From JAPKZH01 sp964537875 (GTDB taxonomy: Bacteria; Acidobacteriota; Aminicenantia; Aminicenantales; UBA4085), in contig CAZIDN010000038.1 in the NCBI GenBank assembly GCA_964537875.1, positions 1 through 36,062 of the forward strand: 36,062 nucleotides of DNA, written 5' to 3'. Below, piece by piece: positions 15,297 through 24,600 of the stretch; the stretch's first letter is position 1; each line of letters starts with the position of its first letter. A program made the translations under genes and the position numbers. A model generated the notes under the pieces. The model saw nothing but the letters and a program-made list of their open reading frames with translations. It ran no database searches and had not been told where the DNA came from.

Positions 15297-16274
15297 CTAG
15301 GGCTCGTCTTCCCGTTCGGAATCGACCACTTCGCGGATGACATAGATGTGCTTCTCGGCCGTCTCGTGATAAGACCGAACCATGATCTCGCCGAGCAGCC
15401 CCATGGTGATGAACTGAAAGCCGATAACGATCAGGAGAATCGCCAGGAGCAGGAGGGGACGGTTGGAGATTCCCACCCTGAGAATGAGCCGCTCGTAGGA
15501 CAAGATCAGGGCCAGGATGCCTCCGATGCCGCCCGTGATAAGCCCGAACAGCCCGAACGCCTGAAGGGGCCGGGTGGAGTAGGTCAGAAGGAATTTTACG
15601 GTCAGCAGGTCCAGAAAGACCCGGATCGACTTCGATATATTATATTTGGATTTCCCGTGGATGCGGGGGCGGTGGTTGACCCTGACTTCGGCGATGGTGA
15701 CCCCCATGGTGCTGGCGATGGCCGGGATGAAGCGGTGCATCTCGCCGTAGAGTTTGATGTTCTTGACGATGTCATTGCGGAACGCCTTCAGCGTGCAGCC
15801 GTAGTCGTGGAGCTTGACTTTGGTGATCCTGGAGATGATCCAATTGGCGGCTACAGAGGGCAGCCGGCGGGATATGAGCTTGTCTTTCCGTTTGAGCCGC
15901 CAGCCGCTGACGATATCGTACCCCTCCTCGATTTTCCCGATGAGCAGCGGGAAGTCCCCGGGGTCGTTCTGCAGGTCGGCGTCCAAGGTGATGATGATCT
16001 CGCCGCGGGCATAATCAAAGCCTGCCGAAAGAGCGGCGGTCTGTCCGAAATTCCTGCGCAGCCGGATGATCTTCAGCCGCGGGTCCCCGGCCTCAAGCTC
16101 TTTCAGGACCTGGAACGAGTTGTCCGTGCTCCCGTCGTCGACAAAGACCATCTCGAAAGGAATATCCAAGCTTCCACAGGAAGCGGTGATTTGCTTGTAG
16201 AGCTCGGGCAGGTTTTCGGCTTCATTGTAAAGCGGGATCACGACCGAAAGCTTGATGCCCGGAGCCTTGTCCAT
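15297..16274 (-). CDS. Family 2 glycosyltransferase with two C-terminal membrane segments (GtrB/DPM1-like)
   Basis: The start at 16274 is preferred because any longer frame runs into the large palindrome at 16345-16482. The 325-residue protein has VVIPLYNEAENLPELY, VDDGSTDNS, DADLQNDP and the KDKLISRRLPS region of polyprenyl-phosphate glycosyltransferases such as GtrB and ArnC. Two hydrophobic segments follow (about residues 230-255 and 270-290). It should make a polyprenyl-phosphate sugar on the inner face of the cytoplasmic membrane, which could feed the GT-C proteins. It is the first gene of the operon. TATGAT at 16292-16287 lies 12 bases before the ATG and may be its -10 box. Confidence 0.88.
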   Translation of the reverse strand: MDKAPGIKLSVVIPLYNEAENLPELYKQITASCGSLDIPFEMVFVDDGSTDNSFQVLKELEAGDPRLKIIRLRRNFGQTAALSAGFDYARGEIIITLDADLQNDPGDFPLLIGKIEEGYDIVSGWRLKRKDKLISRRLPSVAANWIISRITKVKLHDYGCTLKAFRNDIVKNIKLYGEMHRFIPAIASTMGVTIAEVRVNHRPRIHGKSKYNISKSIRVFLDLLTVKFLLTYSTRPLQAFGLFGLITGGIGGILALILSYERLILRVGISNRPLLLLAILLIVIGFQFITMGLLGEIMVRSYHETAEKHIYVIREVVDSEREDEP

Positions 16275-16344
16275 TCCCGCCAATATATCATAACGAGGGC
16301 CCCCCGGCAACCTCAGGCTGATTAAAAGAAGGCCCTCTAAATAT

Positions 16345-16482
16345 GTGATTTCAAGGAGGCGTTGGCATCGCCCCCGGCCCCCTGGGGAACCAGTCCCTTC
16401 GGTTCCCCCCATCGAAAAGCCGACGGGGCCCCCCTCCGCTATGGGGGCCTCAGGGGCGATGCCAACGCCTCCTTGAAATCAC
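16345..16482. repeat. Large nested palindromic element (138 bp)
   Basis: Two 30-base arms, 16345-16374 and 16453-16482, are perfect inverted repeats of each other. Inside, after a small bulge, GGCCCCC (16376-16382) can pair with GGGGGCC (16443-16449), extending the stem. Two smaller hairpins lie within: GGGGAACC/GGTTCCCC (16384-16391, 16401-16408) and the family B unit at 16419-16448. No ORF is present. It lies between divergent genes, so it is not simply a terminator. It looks like a MITE- or BIME-like element. Confidence 0.8.
16419..16448 (+). repeat. Dispersed hairpin repeat, family B, copy 1
   Basis: This 30-base unit (GCCGACGGGGCCCCCC through GGGGGC) matches the reverse complement of the last 30 bases of the window at 29 of 30 positions. 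It sits inside the large palindrome, so the palindrome is composite. Confidence 0.75.
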
Positions 16483-16516
16483 GCAAACGGAGATGGTGAC
16501 ATGATTAATAAATAAT

Positions 16517-16545
16517 TTGACTAGGGATTGCATTTTCATTATCCT
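16517..16545 (+). promoter_or_regulatory. Promoter for the metallophosphoesterase gene
   Basis: TTGACT at 16517-16522, a 17-base spacer and TATCCT at 16540-16545. The start codon at 16569 has no Shine-Dalgarno sequence and the predicted leader is about 16 bases. Confidence 0.45.
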
Positions 16546-16568
16546 TTTGCTAGCATAAAACGGCTTCT

Positions 16569-18908
16569 ATGGGTCTTAAGAGGCGAGATTTTATTAAATG
16601 GGGAGGGGTTAGCCTTCTAGGCGCCGGTCTCCGGGCGCCGAAACTATTCTCGCACGACCGGCCCGGCCAGTCGGCTCCATCCTTTCTTTATGATCAGCTC
16701 CTGAACGAGGAATTCCCTTTTCCCTACGATGACCAGGTTTTTCTGGCCGCCGAGCGAATCTACAACGTCCGAAGGAGCGCGGAGAACCCGTCAACCTTCA
16801 AGACTGACCTGAACTTGCTCCTCAAGCAAGGGAAACGGCTCGATGTCAAGGTCTATACGAGCGATCGCAAAGAAAATTTATCCCAGGCTGGCGACGTCCA
16901 GTCTTTTACGGGCGTGGAAGGGTCGCTCGATGTTTTGCTCACGGGAGGCGACAGCCCGAGGCTCTATTATCAGGTGCAGTACCGGGAGGGGCAGGGAGGA
17001 TGGAAAGCGCTATCTCCCAAGAGCTTCCGGTTGCCCAACGCCGATCTTCAAAAAGGCGGGCAGGTCCGGGCCCTTTTTATCGCCGATGACCACAATTTTG
17101 ACGATGGTGATTGTGCTGTTCCCGAAGCCTACAAAACGACGAAGATCACCGGCGATTATGTCAACGATATCCTGAAAGCCCTGAGGACGAATCCGCACGC
17201 AGATCCTGGTTTCCCTCTGAACAAACTCATGAACGGCTTTTACTTGGCCAAAGCCATCCGCTACATTCTCAACTATGAAGACCCCGACTTCGTCGTCCTT
17301 CTCGGGGATACGACCGGCATCGGCTCCAGCTACCGCTGGAAGGCATGGGGATTGCCCGATGAAAATCTCACCGAGGCGGACCGCGATTATATTGCCAAGA
17401 CCTTGTGGCTTCGGACGAGAAAAATCTATTCCGGCCTGACCCCGAACATGCCCGTCTACATCGCCATGGGCAATCACGATGGAGAGGAAGGCTGGAATTC
17501 GCTCCGGTTCAGGTCCAAGGATTGGCGGACCAAATATTTTCCGCTGCCCGTCCAGACGACCTATCCTGAAGGCGGGCATCCGAATGGAAACTACTACGCA
17601 TTCTCCTGGGGAAGCGATCAGAACAACGAAGGCGGCGTCCAGTTCATCGTTCTGGATGTCATGGCTTTTTGCGGTGAGGTCGAGCCCAAAACGATTTTTG
17701 ACTGGACTCTCGGCAAGGATCAGCTGAGCTGGCTCGAAGAAGTCCTGAGCAAAAGCGACAAGGACTGGAATTTTGCCTGCTACCATCATGTCCTGGGAGG
17801 ATGGCCGGCGGGGCCCGGCGAAACCGATAGTCATATCGCCTATGGCCGCGGCCCGCTCTTCACAGCCGCCGATTACCAAAAATACGGCGACCCGAACCGG
17901 ATCGAGCAGGTCAAAATCACCGAATGGGCGAACAAATACGGCCTGAGAGGCTTCATCTACGGGCATGATCACATTTTCAAGGTGAAAAAAATCGGTCCCG
18001 GGGGGAGTCAAAAAGACCCGTTCAGCGTCTGCTGCGGCTCGACCAAATATGTCGGGGAAAAAGGCTGGTGGCAGGGAAATTATTGGACGCAGTATTATGG
18101 CAACGGACTCAGGAGCAACCCCGATTTCTGGGGGCCCTCGGGAATCACCAGGCTGACCCTGAAGAATGAAGAAGCCAGGATCGATTATGTTTTGACGGGG
18201 TCTACCACCCAGTCCAACCTTCCCGGCACGGCCAATGACGGCGCGACTCTTTCCAGCACCATCTTCGCCAACCCCCTTCCTTCCATCCAGGTGGACAAAT
18301 CTTCCTTTGTCGTCCAGGTCCAGGAGGGGCGGTCTTCTCCAGCCCCGCAAATTCTCAAGATCAGGAACGGCGGCGGGCGGCTTCTCAATTATCAATTTAG
18401 GCCGAAACAGGATTGGATCAAGGTTTCCCCCGACCGCGGGCGCTCGTGGAGCGCCTGGAAGGATGTGGCGGTCAGCTTCTCCACCAGGCATCTGAGAACC
18501 GGCAATTATGAGGGGTCCATCATCATCGAAAGCGCCGAGGCGACAAATAATCTCCTGGAGGTTCGCCTCCAATTGGAGGTCAGGGACCCCCAGATCTATC
18601 CCCCCGTGGATTTCACGGGAGTGAGAAAAGAATGGGGATTATTGGCCGGCAGAAATCCTTCCATCCTCCTGACCTGGAGAGGGAACCGCCTGAACTTAAA
18701 CATCCAGAAATACAGGATCTATTGGTATGATGAGCTGGGCAGACGGCAGGTCCTGACGGAAGTGAAGGCCTCCGTATCCAATTGCACGTTCAAAAACGCC
18801 AAAAAAGACGTTGCCTACCGCTTTGCCATCGCGGCTGTCGATGTCAAGAACCGGGAAGGGGAAGCCGCGTACACGACGGTCGGCAAAAGCTTACTCGGTG
18901 GGGTCTAA
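16569..18908 (+). CDS. Tat-exported metallophosphoesterase with C-terminal BACON-like and Fn3-like domains
   Basis: The 779-residue protein starts MGLKRRDFIKWGG, a twin-arginine signal, so a folded metalloenzyme is exported. The calcineurin-like phosphoesterase core has all expected metal ligands: D173 and H175 (DDH), D247 in LLGDTTG, N302/H303 in GNHD, H406/H407 in YHHV and GHDH at 465-468. Around residues 575-680 is a beta-sandwich with repeated hydrophobic pattern and Trp, resembling BACON domains. The last 100 residues look like fibronectin type III. It probably hydrolyses a phosphoester in the periplasm or outside, perhaps bound to a surface polymer. The substrate is unknown. Its stop overlaps the start of the receiver protein (TAATG). 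Confidence 0.85.
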   Translation: MGLKRRDFIKWGGVSLLGAGLRAPKLFSHDRPGQSAPSFLYDQLLNEEFPFPYDDQVFLAAERIYNVRRSAENPSTFKTDLNLLLKQGKRLDVKVYTSDRKENLSQAGDVQSFTGVEGSLDVLLTGGDSPRLYYQVQYREGQGGWKALSPKSFRLPNADLQKGGQVRALFIADDHNFDDGDCAVPEAYKTTKITGDYVNDILKALRTNPHADPGFPLNKLMNGFYLAKAIRYILNYEDPDFVVLLGDTTGIGSSYRWKAWGLPDENLTEADRDYIAKTLWLRTRKIYSGLTPNMPVYIAMGNHDGEEGWNSLRFRSKDWRTKYFPLPVQTTYPEGGHPNGNYYAFSWGSDQNNEGGVQFIVLDVMAFCGEVEPKTIFDWTLGKDQLSWLEEVLSKSDKDWNFACYHHVLGGWPAGPGETDSHIAYGRGPLFTAADYQKYGDPNRIEQVKITEWANKYGLRGFIYGHDHIFKVKKIGPGGSQKDPFSVCCGSTKYVGEKGWWQGNYWTQYYGNGLRSNPDFWGPSGITRLTLKNEEARIDYVLTGSTTQSNLPGTANDGATLSSTIFANPLPSIQVDKSSFVVQVQEGRSSPAPQILKIRNGGGRLLNYQFRPKQDWIKVSPDRGRSWSAWKDVAVSFSTRHLRTGNYEGSIIIESAEATNNLLEVRLQLEVRDPQIYPPVDFTGVRKEWGLLAGRNPSILLTWRGNRLNLNIQKYRIYWYDELGRRQVLTEVKASVSNCTFKNAKKDVAYRFAIAAVDVKNREGEAAYTTVGKSLLGGV

Positions 18909-19390
18909 TGGCAGAAAAGAAAATTTTGATCGTCGACTATGACAGCAAGAGCGTAGAATCCCTGACCAAACTTCTCCAGCCTCATAAATTCCAGATCATC
19001 AAGGCTTCCGACGGCCTGGCCGCCTATGAGAAATTCAAGCTGGAAAAGCCCGACCTCGTCATTCTCGAGGCGATCCTGCCCAAGCTCCACGGCTTTGACC
19101 TGACCAAGCGCATATCCCAGGAATCCAGGGGGACCGTCCCGGTCATCATCGTCACCGGCCTTTACCGGGGATCCCAATACAGGCACGAAGCCCTGACGAC
19201 GTTCGGAGCGTCCGATTATTTTGAAAAGCCCATCGACAACGAAAGGCTGCTCAGCTCCATCCTAAGCTTCCTGAAGGAGAAGCTCGACATCCCGCTGGAC
19301 CTGCCCGAGCCCCAGGCGGTCATCGAGTTCCTTTCCAAGAAGCTCAAGGCGCCCAAACCCCATAAAAAAGGCCACTCCTCGAAGAATTGA
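18908..19390 (+). CDS. Receiver-domain protein lacking the phosphoacceptor Asp (pseudo-receiver)
   Basis: The start at 18908 shares a base with the stop of the phosphoesterase (TAATG), so translation is probably coupled. A longer frame upstream is a shadow. The 160-residue product has a CheY-like receiver fold: acidic D10 and D12 in VDYDSKS, T83 in IIVTG and K107 in EKP. The position that normally carries the phosphorylated Asp is Glu (E54 in LVILEAILPK; codon GAG). Glu cannot be phosphorylated in the usual way and can mimic the active state. A basic tail of about 35 residues follows, with no output domain. It is probably a protein-interaction module. Confidence 0.8.
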   Translation: MAEKKILIVDYDSKSVESLTKLLQPHKFQIIKASDGLAAYEKFKLEKPDLVILEAILPKLHGFDLTKRISQESRGTVPVIIVTGLYRGSQYRHEALTTFGASDYFEKPIDNERLLSSILSFLKEKLDIPLDLPEPQAVIEFLSKKLKAPKPHKKGHSSKN

Positions 19391-19416
19391 CTTTTTCGTC
19401 GGAAAGCTGCTAGACT
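19387..19416 (+). promoter_or_regulatory. Possible promoter for accD-folC
   Basis: TTGACT at 19387-19392, an 18-base spacer and TAGACT at 19411-19416. The accD start is 10 bases beyond the -10 box, so any transcript from it would be nearly leaderless. There is no strong ribosome binding site. Confidence 0.35.
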
Positions 19417-19426
19417 CGTCAGACCC

Positions 19427-20221
19427 ATGAACGATAACCTATGGACACGGTGCAATAGCTGCCAGAGGATCCTTTATAAGGCGGATATCCTCGAGAACCT
19501 GTCGGTCTGCCCCGCCTGCAGCTTTCATTTCCGGATCTCGGCTTCGGAACGCCTGGCGATGCTTTTCGACGACGGCCAGTTTGAAGTGTTTGACCATGCC
19601 ATCCTGCCCGTGGATTTCCTGAAATTCGTGGACACCCAGAAATATTCCCAGCGGCTCGGGGACAACCAGAAGAAGACATCGCTTCCGGAGGCGACGGTGA
19701 ACGCGGTCGGGACGATGGGCGGGATCAAAGTCGTCATTTCGGCCATGGATTTCGCTTTTATGGGCGGGAGCATGGGCTCTGTCGTCGGCGAAAAGATCAC
19801 GAGGGCCGCGGAACGGGCGGTCCGGGAGAAGACGCCCCTGATCATCGTCTCATGTTCGGGCGGCGCCAGGATGCAGGAGGGCGCCCTGTCCCTGATGCAG
19901 CTCATAAAGACGAGCGCGGCCCTGGCCCGCCTGGAAGAGGCCAAGCTCCCCTTCATCTCGGTCATCACCGACCCCACCACCGGCGGGACGACGGCCAGCT
20001 ATGCTATGCTCGGCGATATTAACATCGCCGAGCCCAATGCCTTGATCGGGTTTGCCGGGCCCCGGGTCATCGAGCAGACAATCAAGGAGAAACTGCCCAA
20101 GGGATTCCAACGGTCGGAGTTCCTGCTCGAGCACGGCATGCTGGACGACGTCGTCACGCGGAAGAGCCTGCGCGCTTACATCATCAGGGCCCTGCGGCTG
20201 TTCCTCAACCGGCCTCAATGA
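19427..20221 (+). CDS. accD: Acetyl-CoA carboxylase carboxyltransferase subunit beta
   Basis: The 264-residue protein begins with a four-Cys zinc ribbon (C9, C12, C28, C31) and continues with the carboxyltransferase core: MGGSMGSVVGEKI, SCSGGARMQEGALSLMQL, TDPTTGGTTASYAMLGD and AGPRVIEQTIKEKLP. These are diagnostic of AccD, which with AccA transfers carboxyl from carboxybiotin to acetyl-CoA, giving malonyl-CoA for fatty acid synthesis in the cytoplasm. Length is usual for the family, slightly short. It overlaps folC by 4 bases (ATGA), a pairing common in bacteria. accA is not in the window. Confidence 0.97.
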   Translation: MNDNLWTRCNSCQRILYKADILENLSVCPACSFHFRISASERLAMLFDDGQFEVFDHAILPVDFLKFVDTQKYSQRLGDNQKKTSLPEATVNAVGTMGGIKVVISAMDFAFMGGSMGSVVGEKITRAAERAVREKTPLIIVSCSGGARMQEGALSLMQLIKTSAALARLEEAKLPFISVITDPTTGGTTASYAMLGDINIAEPNALIGFAGPRVIEQTIKEKLPKGFQRSEFLLEHGMLDDVVTRKSLRAYIIRALRLFLNRPQ

Positions 20222-21510
20222 CTCCCTGCCAGTGCCGGACCTACCTTGAAAGGCTCCAGCGGTTCGGGATAAAGCTGGGCCTCGAGAATATCCGGGCGGT
20301 CCTGGCGTCTTTCGGCAATCCTCATCAAAAGCTCCCTTCCGTCCTTGTCGCCGGGACAAACGGCAAAGGATCGGTCTGTGCCATGATGGCCCAGACCCTG
20401 GCCGCCCACGGTCTCAAGGCGGGGCTATACACCTCCCCCCATCTGGTCAAGGTTGAAGAGCGGATCAGGATTGGAGAGAAGCTGATATCTCAGAAAGAAT
20501 TCTGCCGCCTGCTGAGCCTGATCCGGAGGGAAATCGAGGGCCTGCTGGGAAAGGGCAGCCTGGAGTGCCACCCCACCTATTTTGAAGTCCTGACCATCCT
20601 CGCCCTGCTCTATTTTTCAGAAAGAAAGACGGACCTAGCCGTGCTCGAAGTCGGGATGGGCGGGAGGTTCGACGCCACGAACGTTGTGACACCCCTGGTT
20701 TCGGTGATAACCACGGTTTCCAAGGACCATCAGGAATACCTGGGGACAAAGATCGGCCAGATCGCCTTCGAGAAAGCGGGGATCATCAAGCCCGGAGTCC
20801 CCGTTGTCTGCGGAATCGAGGGGGGCGAAGCCTATCGAGTCATCCGGAAGCGGGCCCGGGAGCTTGGCGCGCCTTTCCTCGGCGTCTTCGATGAGCCGGG
20901 CTGCTTCGAGGCTAGAAAACTGAAAGACCGCTATCGCTTCAGCTATCGGATCGGCGGGAAGACATACCGGTTTTCTCCTCACCTTCGAGGGGCGCATCAG
21001 GGGAGGAACGCGGCTGTGGCAATTGCCGCAGCCTCTGTTCTTTCAAATTGCTGGAGAAAGCTCGAGAAGAGGAAAATCGTGCTTGGAATCGAAAGCGCCG
21101 ACTGGGAGGGACGCCTGGAAGTCGTCTGCCGGAAGCCGGATGTCATCCTTGACGGCGCTCACAACGAGGGCGGCGCAAGGACTTTGAGGGCCTATATCCG
21201 GGGTTTTTTTTCATCGCCGGTCGTTCTTGTCTTTGGGATGATGAAGGATAAAAACATCAAAAGGGTGGCGGACATTCTCTTCCCGGCCGTAAGGCGGGTG
21301 ATCCTGACCTCAATTTCCTATTCCCGGGCTGCCTCACCGGCGGAGATCTGGCTGAAAGCACGAAAATTCAGGCGCCAGATCGTCCTGGAGCCCAATTTAG
21401 ATAAAGCTATCGCCATCGGCCGCCGCCTCGCCGGGGGCAAAGGAACGGTTATTGTTACGGGCTCTTTATTCCTGGTGGGCGAGGCAAAAAAATTATCGCG
21501 ATCAGTATAA
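20218..21510 (+). CDS. folC: Bifunctional folylpolyglutamate synthase/dihydrofolate synthase
   Basis: The 430-residue protein is a Mur-ligase-family enzyme with the P-loop AGTNGKGSVCAM near residue 45, YTSPHLVKVEERI, the EVGMGGRFDATNVV block and the C-terminal DGAHNEGGARTLR segment of FolC. It joins glutamate to dihydropteroate or to folate, using ATP, in the cytoplasm. The ATG overlaps the accD stop by 4 bases. It may be monofunctional; sequence alone does not decide. After its stop, 21511-21683 contains no gene, only the kinase promoter. Confidence 0.95.
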   Translation: MTPCQCRTYLERLQRFGIKLGLENIRAVLASFGNPHQKLPSVLVAGTNGKGSVCAMMAQTLAAHGLKAGLYTSPHLVKVEERIRIGEKLISQKEFCRLLSLIRREIEGLLGKGSLECHPTYFEVLTILALLYFSERKTDLAVLEVGMGGRFDATNVVTPLVSVITTVSKDHQEYLGTKIGQIAFEKAGIIKPGVPVVCGIEGGEAYRVIRKRARELGAPFLGVFDEPGCFEARKLKDRYRFSYRIGGKTYRFSPHLRGAHQGRNAAVAIAAASVLSNCWRKLEKRKIVLGIESADWEGRLEVVCRKPDVILDGAHNEGGARTLRAYIRGFFSSPVVLVFGMMKDKNIKRVADILFPAVRRVILTSISYSRAASPAEIWLKARKFRRQIVLEPNLDKAIAIGRRLAGGKGTVIVTGSLFLVGEAKKLSRSV

Positions 21511-21625
21511 AATAAACTTGCTGGATGAGGAAGATGCCCCTCAAAATTCCCCCTGTATGGGCCAGGCGATTATTTCAAGTCAGGGCAACATAAAAAGTCC
21601 GATTTCGCGACAATCATGAATTGAT

Positions 21626-21654
21626 TTGACTCCTCTAGAATAATTCAATATTCT
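21626..21654 (+). promoter_or_regulatory. Promoter for the Ser/Thr kinase gene
   Basis: TTGACT at 21626-21631, a 17-base spacer and TATTCT at 21649-21654. The leader of about 22 bases contains AAGGGG and AAGGG before the ATG at 21684. Confidence 0.45.
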
Positions 21655-21683
21655 ATTCCCGTCCGATAAGGGGAACAAGGGCC

Positions 21684-24600
21684 ATGAAATGCCCCAAATG
21701 TCGTTTTGATAATCCCGAAGATACGACCTATTGCGGGAAGTGCGCAACAAGGCTTGATTCCACCCCCCAAATCTCCGTCACCCGGACTCTTGAAACGACA
21801 ACAGATGAACTCACTCGCGGCGTCGTCTTCGCCGGCCGCTATGAGATCATCGAGGAACTGGGCACGGGCGGCATGGGGCGCGTTTACCGGGCCTTCGATA
21901 AAAAGATCGATGAGGAAGTCGCCCTCAAGCTGATCAAGCCCGAGATCGCCGCGGAGCGGAAGACCGTCGAGCGCTTCCGCAACGAGCTGCGGATCGCCCG
22001 CAAGATCAGCCACCCCAACGTCTGCCGGATGCACGACCTGAACGAGGAGGGCAAGACGCTCTATATCACCATGGAATACGTGGCTGGCGAAGACCTGAAG
22101 AGCGTCATCCACCGGATGGGGATTCTGACGGTGGGGAAAGCGGTTTTCATCGCCCGGCAGGTGGCGGAAGGGCTGGGCCAAGCCCACAAGCTGGGCGTTG
22201 TCCACCGCGACCTCAAACCGCACAACATCATGATCGACAAAGAGGGCAACGCCAAGATCATGGACTTCGGGATCGCCCGCTCTCTCGAGGCGAAAGGCGT
22301 GACGGGAGAAGGAGTCATTGTCGGGACGCCGGAATACATGTCGCCGGAGCAGGTGGAGGGCAAGCCTGCGGATGCCCGCTCGGATATTTACGCTCTTGGG
22401 GTCATTCTCTTCGAGATGGTCACGGGTCATACGCCGTTTGAAGGTGAAACCCCGATGAGCATCGCCCATAAACATAAGTACGAGCCGGCCCCCGATCCTC
22501 AGAAGGTCAACCCCCAGATCCCGGGAGGCCTGAAACGCATCATCCTCCACTGCCTGGAGAAGTCCAGAGAAAAACGCTATCAGACGACCGAGGAATTCCT
22601 GGCCGACCTCGGGGCCGTCGAAGCGACCCTTCCGACAGCCGAACGCATGACTGCCAGGCGCAAGCCCGTAACATCGCGCGAAATTACGGTCAAGCTCACC
22701 CCGAAGAAACTCCTCATCCCCGCTGGCGTTCTCATCGTGGTCGCGGCCATTTTCTTTGGACTGTTGAAATTCCTTCCCAAAAAAGAAGCTCCTTCCCCTT
22801 CAACCGGGCCTCGAGCCGTGGCCGTCCTTTATTTCAAGAACAGCACAGGAGATAAGAAGTTCGATAGCTCGAAAGAAGCTCTTTGTCATATGTTAATCGC
22901 CAAGCTCTCCCAATCCCGCTATATCCGCGTCCTGGATATGGACCAGATTTATGGTCTTCTCAAGAGGTTGAGACTTAATGAACAGGAAAACTATACTCCG
23001 GAGGATCTTAAAGAAATAGCCTCTCGAGGTTTGGCATCGCATATCGTTCAGGGAAGCCTTTCCAAGTCCGGAGAGAGGTTTAGGATTGTTCTGACCCTTA
23101 AGAACGCATCCGCGCAGGAGATCATCCCGCCAGAGATCGCGGAGGGGACGGGTGAGGATAGCTTTTTTACTATCGTGGACGATCTGGCAGGCCGTCTGAA
23201 ATCGAGTTTAGGATTGACGGGGCAATCGGCTGCCTCAGACATCAACCGAAATATCAGAGATGTAACGACGAATTCGCTTGAAGCCTGGAAATTCTACTCC
23301 CAGGGGTATCAACTGTACCTGGCCGGCGACGCCTTGAAGGCGATACCCTACTTTGAGAAAGCCGTGACCGTCGACCCGCAATTTGCCATGGCCTATCTTT
23401 GGATGGCCATTGCAGATTTTGGCAGCGGCCAATATAAGGAATGCCGCGCCAATATCCAGAAAGCCTTTGACCTGAGAGAAAAGCTCTCTGAGCGAGAACG
23501 CTACTTGATCGAGGCCGAATACTACCACTATCCCTCTGAAAAAACATGGGATAAAGCGGTCGATGCGTTTTCCAAACTGATCGCTCTCTATCCATGGGAA
23601 CGGTTAGGAAGAATAGAGCTTGCGTTTCTTTACTGGAAGATGGATGAATGGGACAAGGCTATCGAAATATGCGAAACCCTCGTGCGAAATGGAGAAGATA
23701 CTCCAGATCCCTATCAAAATCTGGCATGGTCTTATCTTTCCATAGGAAAACCAGAAAACGCGAGGGAGGTTTTGGAAGGCTATCTGGTTAGGTTCCCCGA
23801 CAACGGATTTATTTGTGGCAATTTAGGATTGGTCTATTGTGTCTTGGGGGATTTCGGAAAGGCGAAAACTCAAATCGAAAAAGCCTATGTCCAGATGCCG
23901 GATTTGGACAAATTATACCAGGTCTTATATCTCTCGAGTATAGAGGATTTTGCAGCTTTAGAGAGACTCTCTAAACAGATGGAAGTGGCGCCTAATGCAG
24001 TAGTCTATATCGGCGCTCCCAGCATCTCCTATGCCTTCCGGGGAAAAATAAGGGACGCCATCACAATTCTTGGCCGAGATATCAAGAAATGGCAGAGTGC
24101 GGCCGGTCCATTTAATTTAGCCTGGGCGTCTGCAAGGTTTGGGTATCTCATGGAAAAGGCTGGCGAGTTTCCCGGAGCCCTGTCCGCCTGCGAAGCAGGC
24201 CTTCAATATGCGCGAGAAGCGGGCGCGGGAATATTGGAGGCCGAGGCTCTTTTCCGCCAAGGAGTCATTCAAGCCCAACAGGGAAAACTTCAGGCGGCCA
24301 GCCAGTCGGCCGAGGTACTTCGCCGGAACATCGAGAGCTATCCGGTGAAAAAGAGGATCAGATACTATGAGGGGCTGCTGGGCCTGATTGCCCTAAAACA
24401 AAAGGATTCAGCCCGCGCACGGGAGCATCTTCAGAAAGCCCTCTCTCTGACGCCTATTGAATTAGGGTACGCTCTCGCTTCTCGACCCGAATTTTTGGAT
24501 TACCTGGCGGAGGCTTGTGAGGAAGCCGGCCGCTGGGCAGAAGCCCAAAAAGCCTATGAGGAAATCTTGTCGCTTAAAGCCATTTTTTGGTACCAGGCAA

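Noticed and set aside
16275..16412. Longer N-terminus for the GtrB-like glycosyltransferase
   Set aside because: It would be translated from the large palindrome and lacks family similarity before VVIPLYNE.
16345..16482. Palindrome considered as a bidirectional terminator
   Set aside because: The flanking genes are divergent, so no transcripts are expected to end here, and there is no T-run after the arms.
17010..18572. 520-codon minus-strand ORF under the metallophosphoesterase
   Set aside because: The plus strand encodes all metal-ligand motifs of a phosphoesterase; the antisense frame has no recognisable domain.
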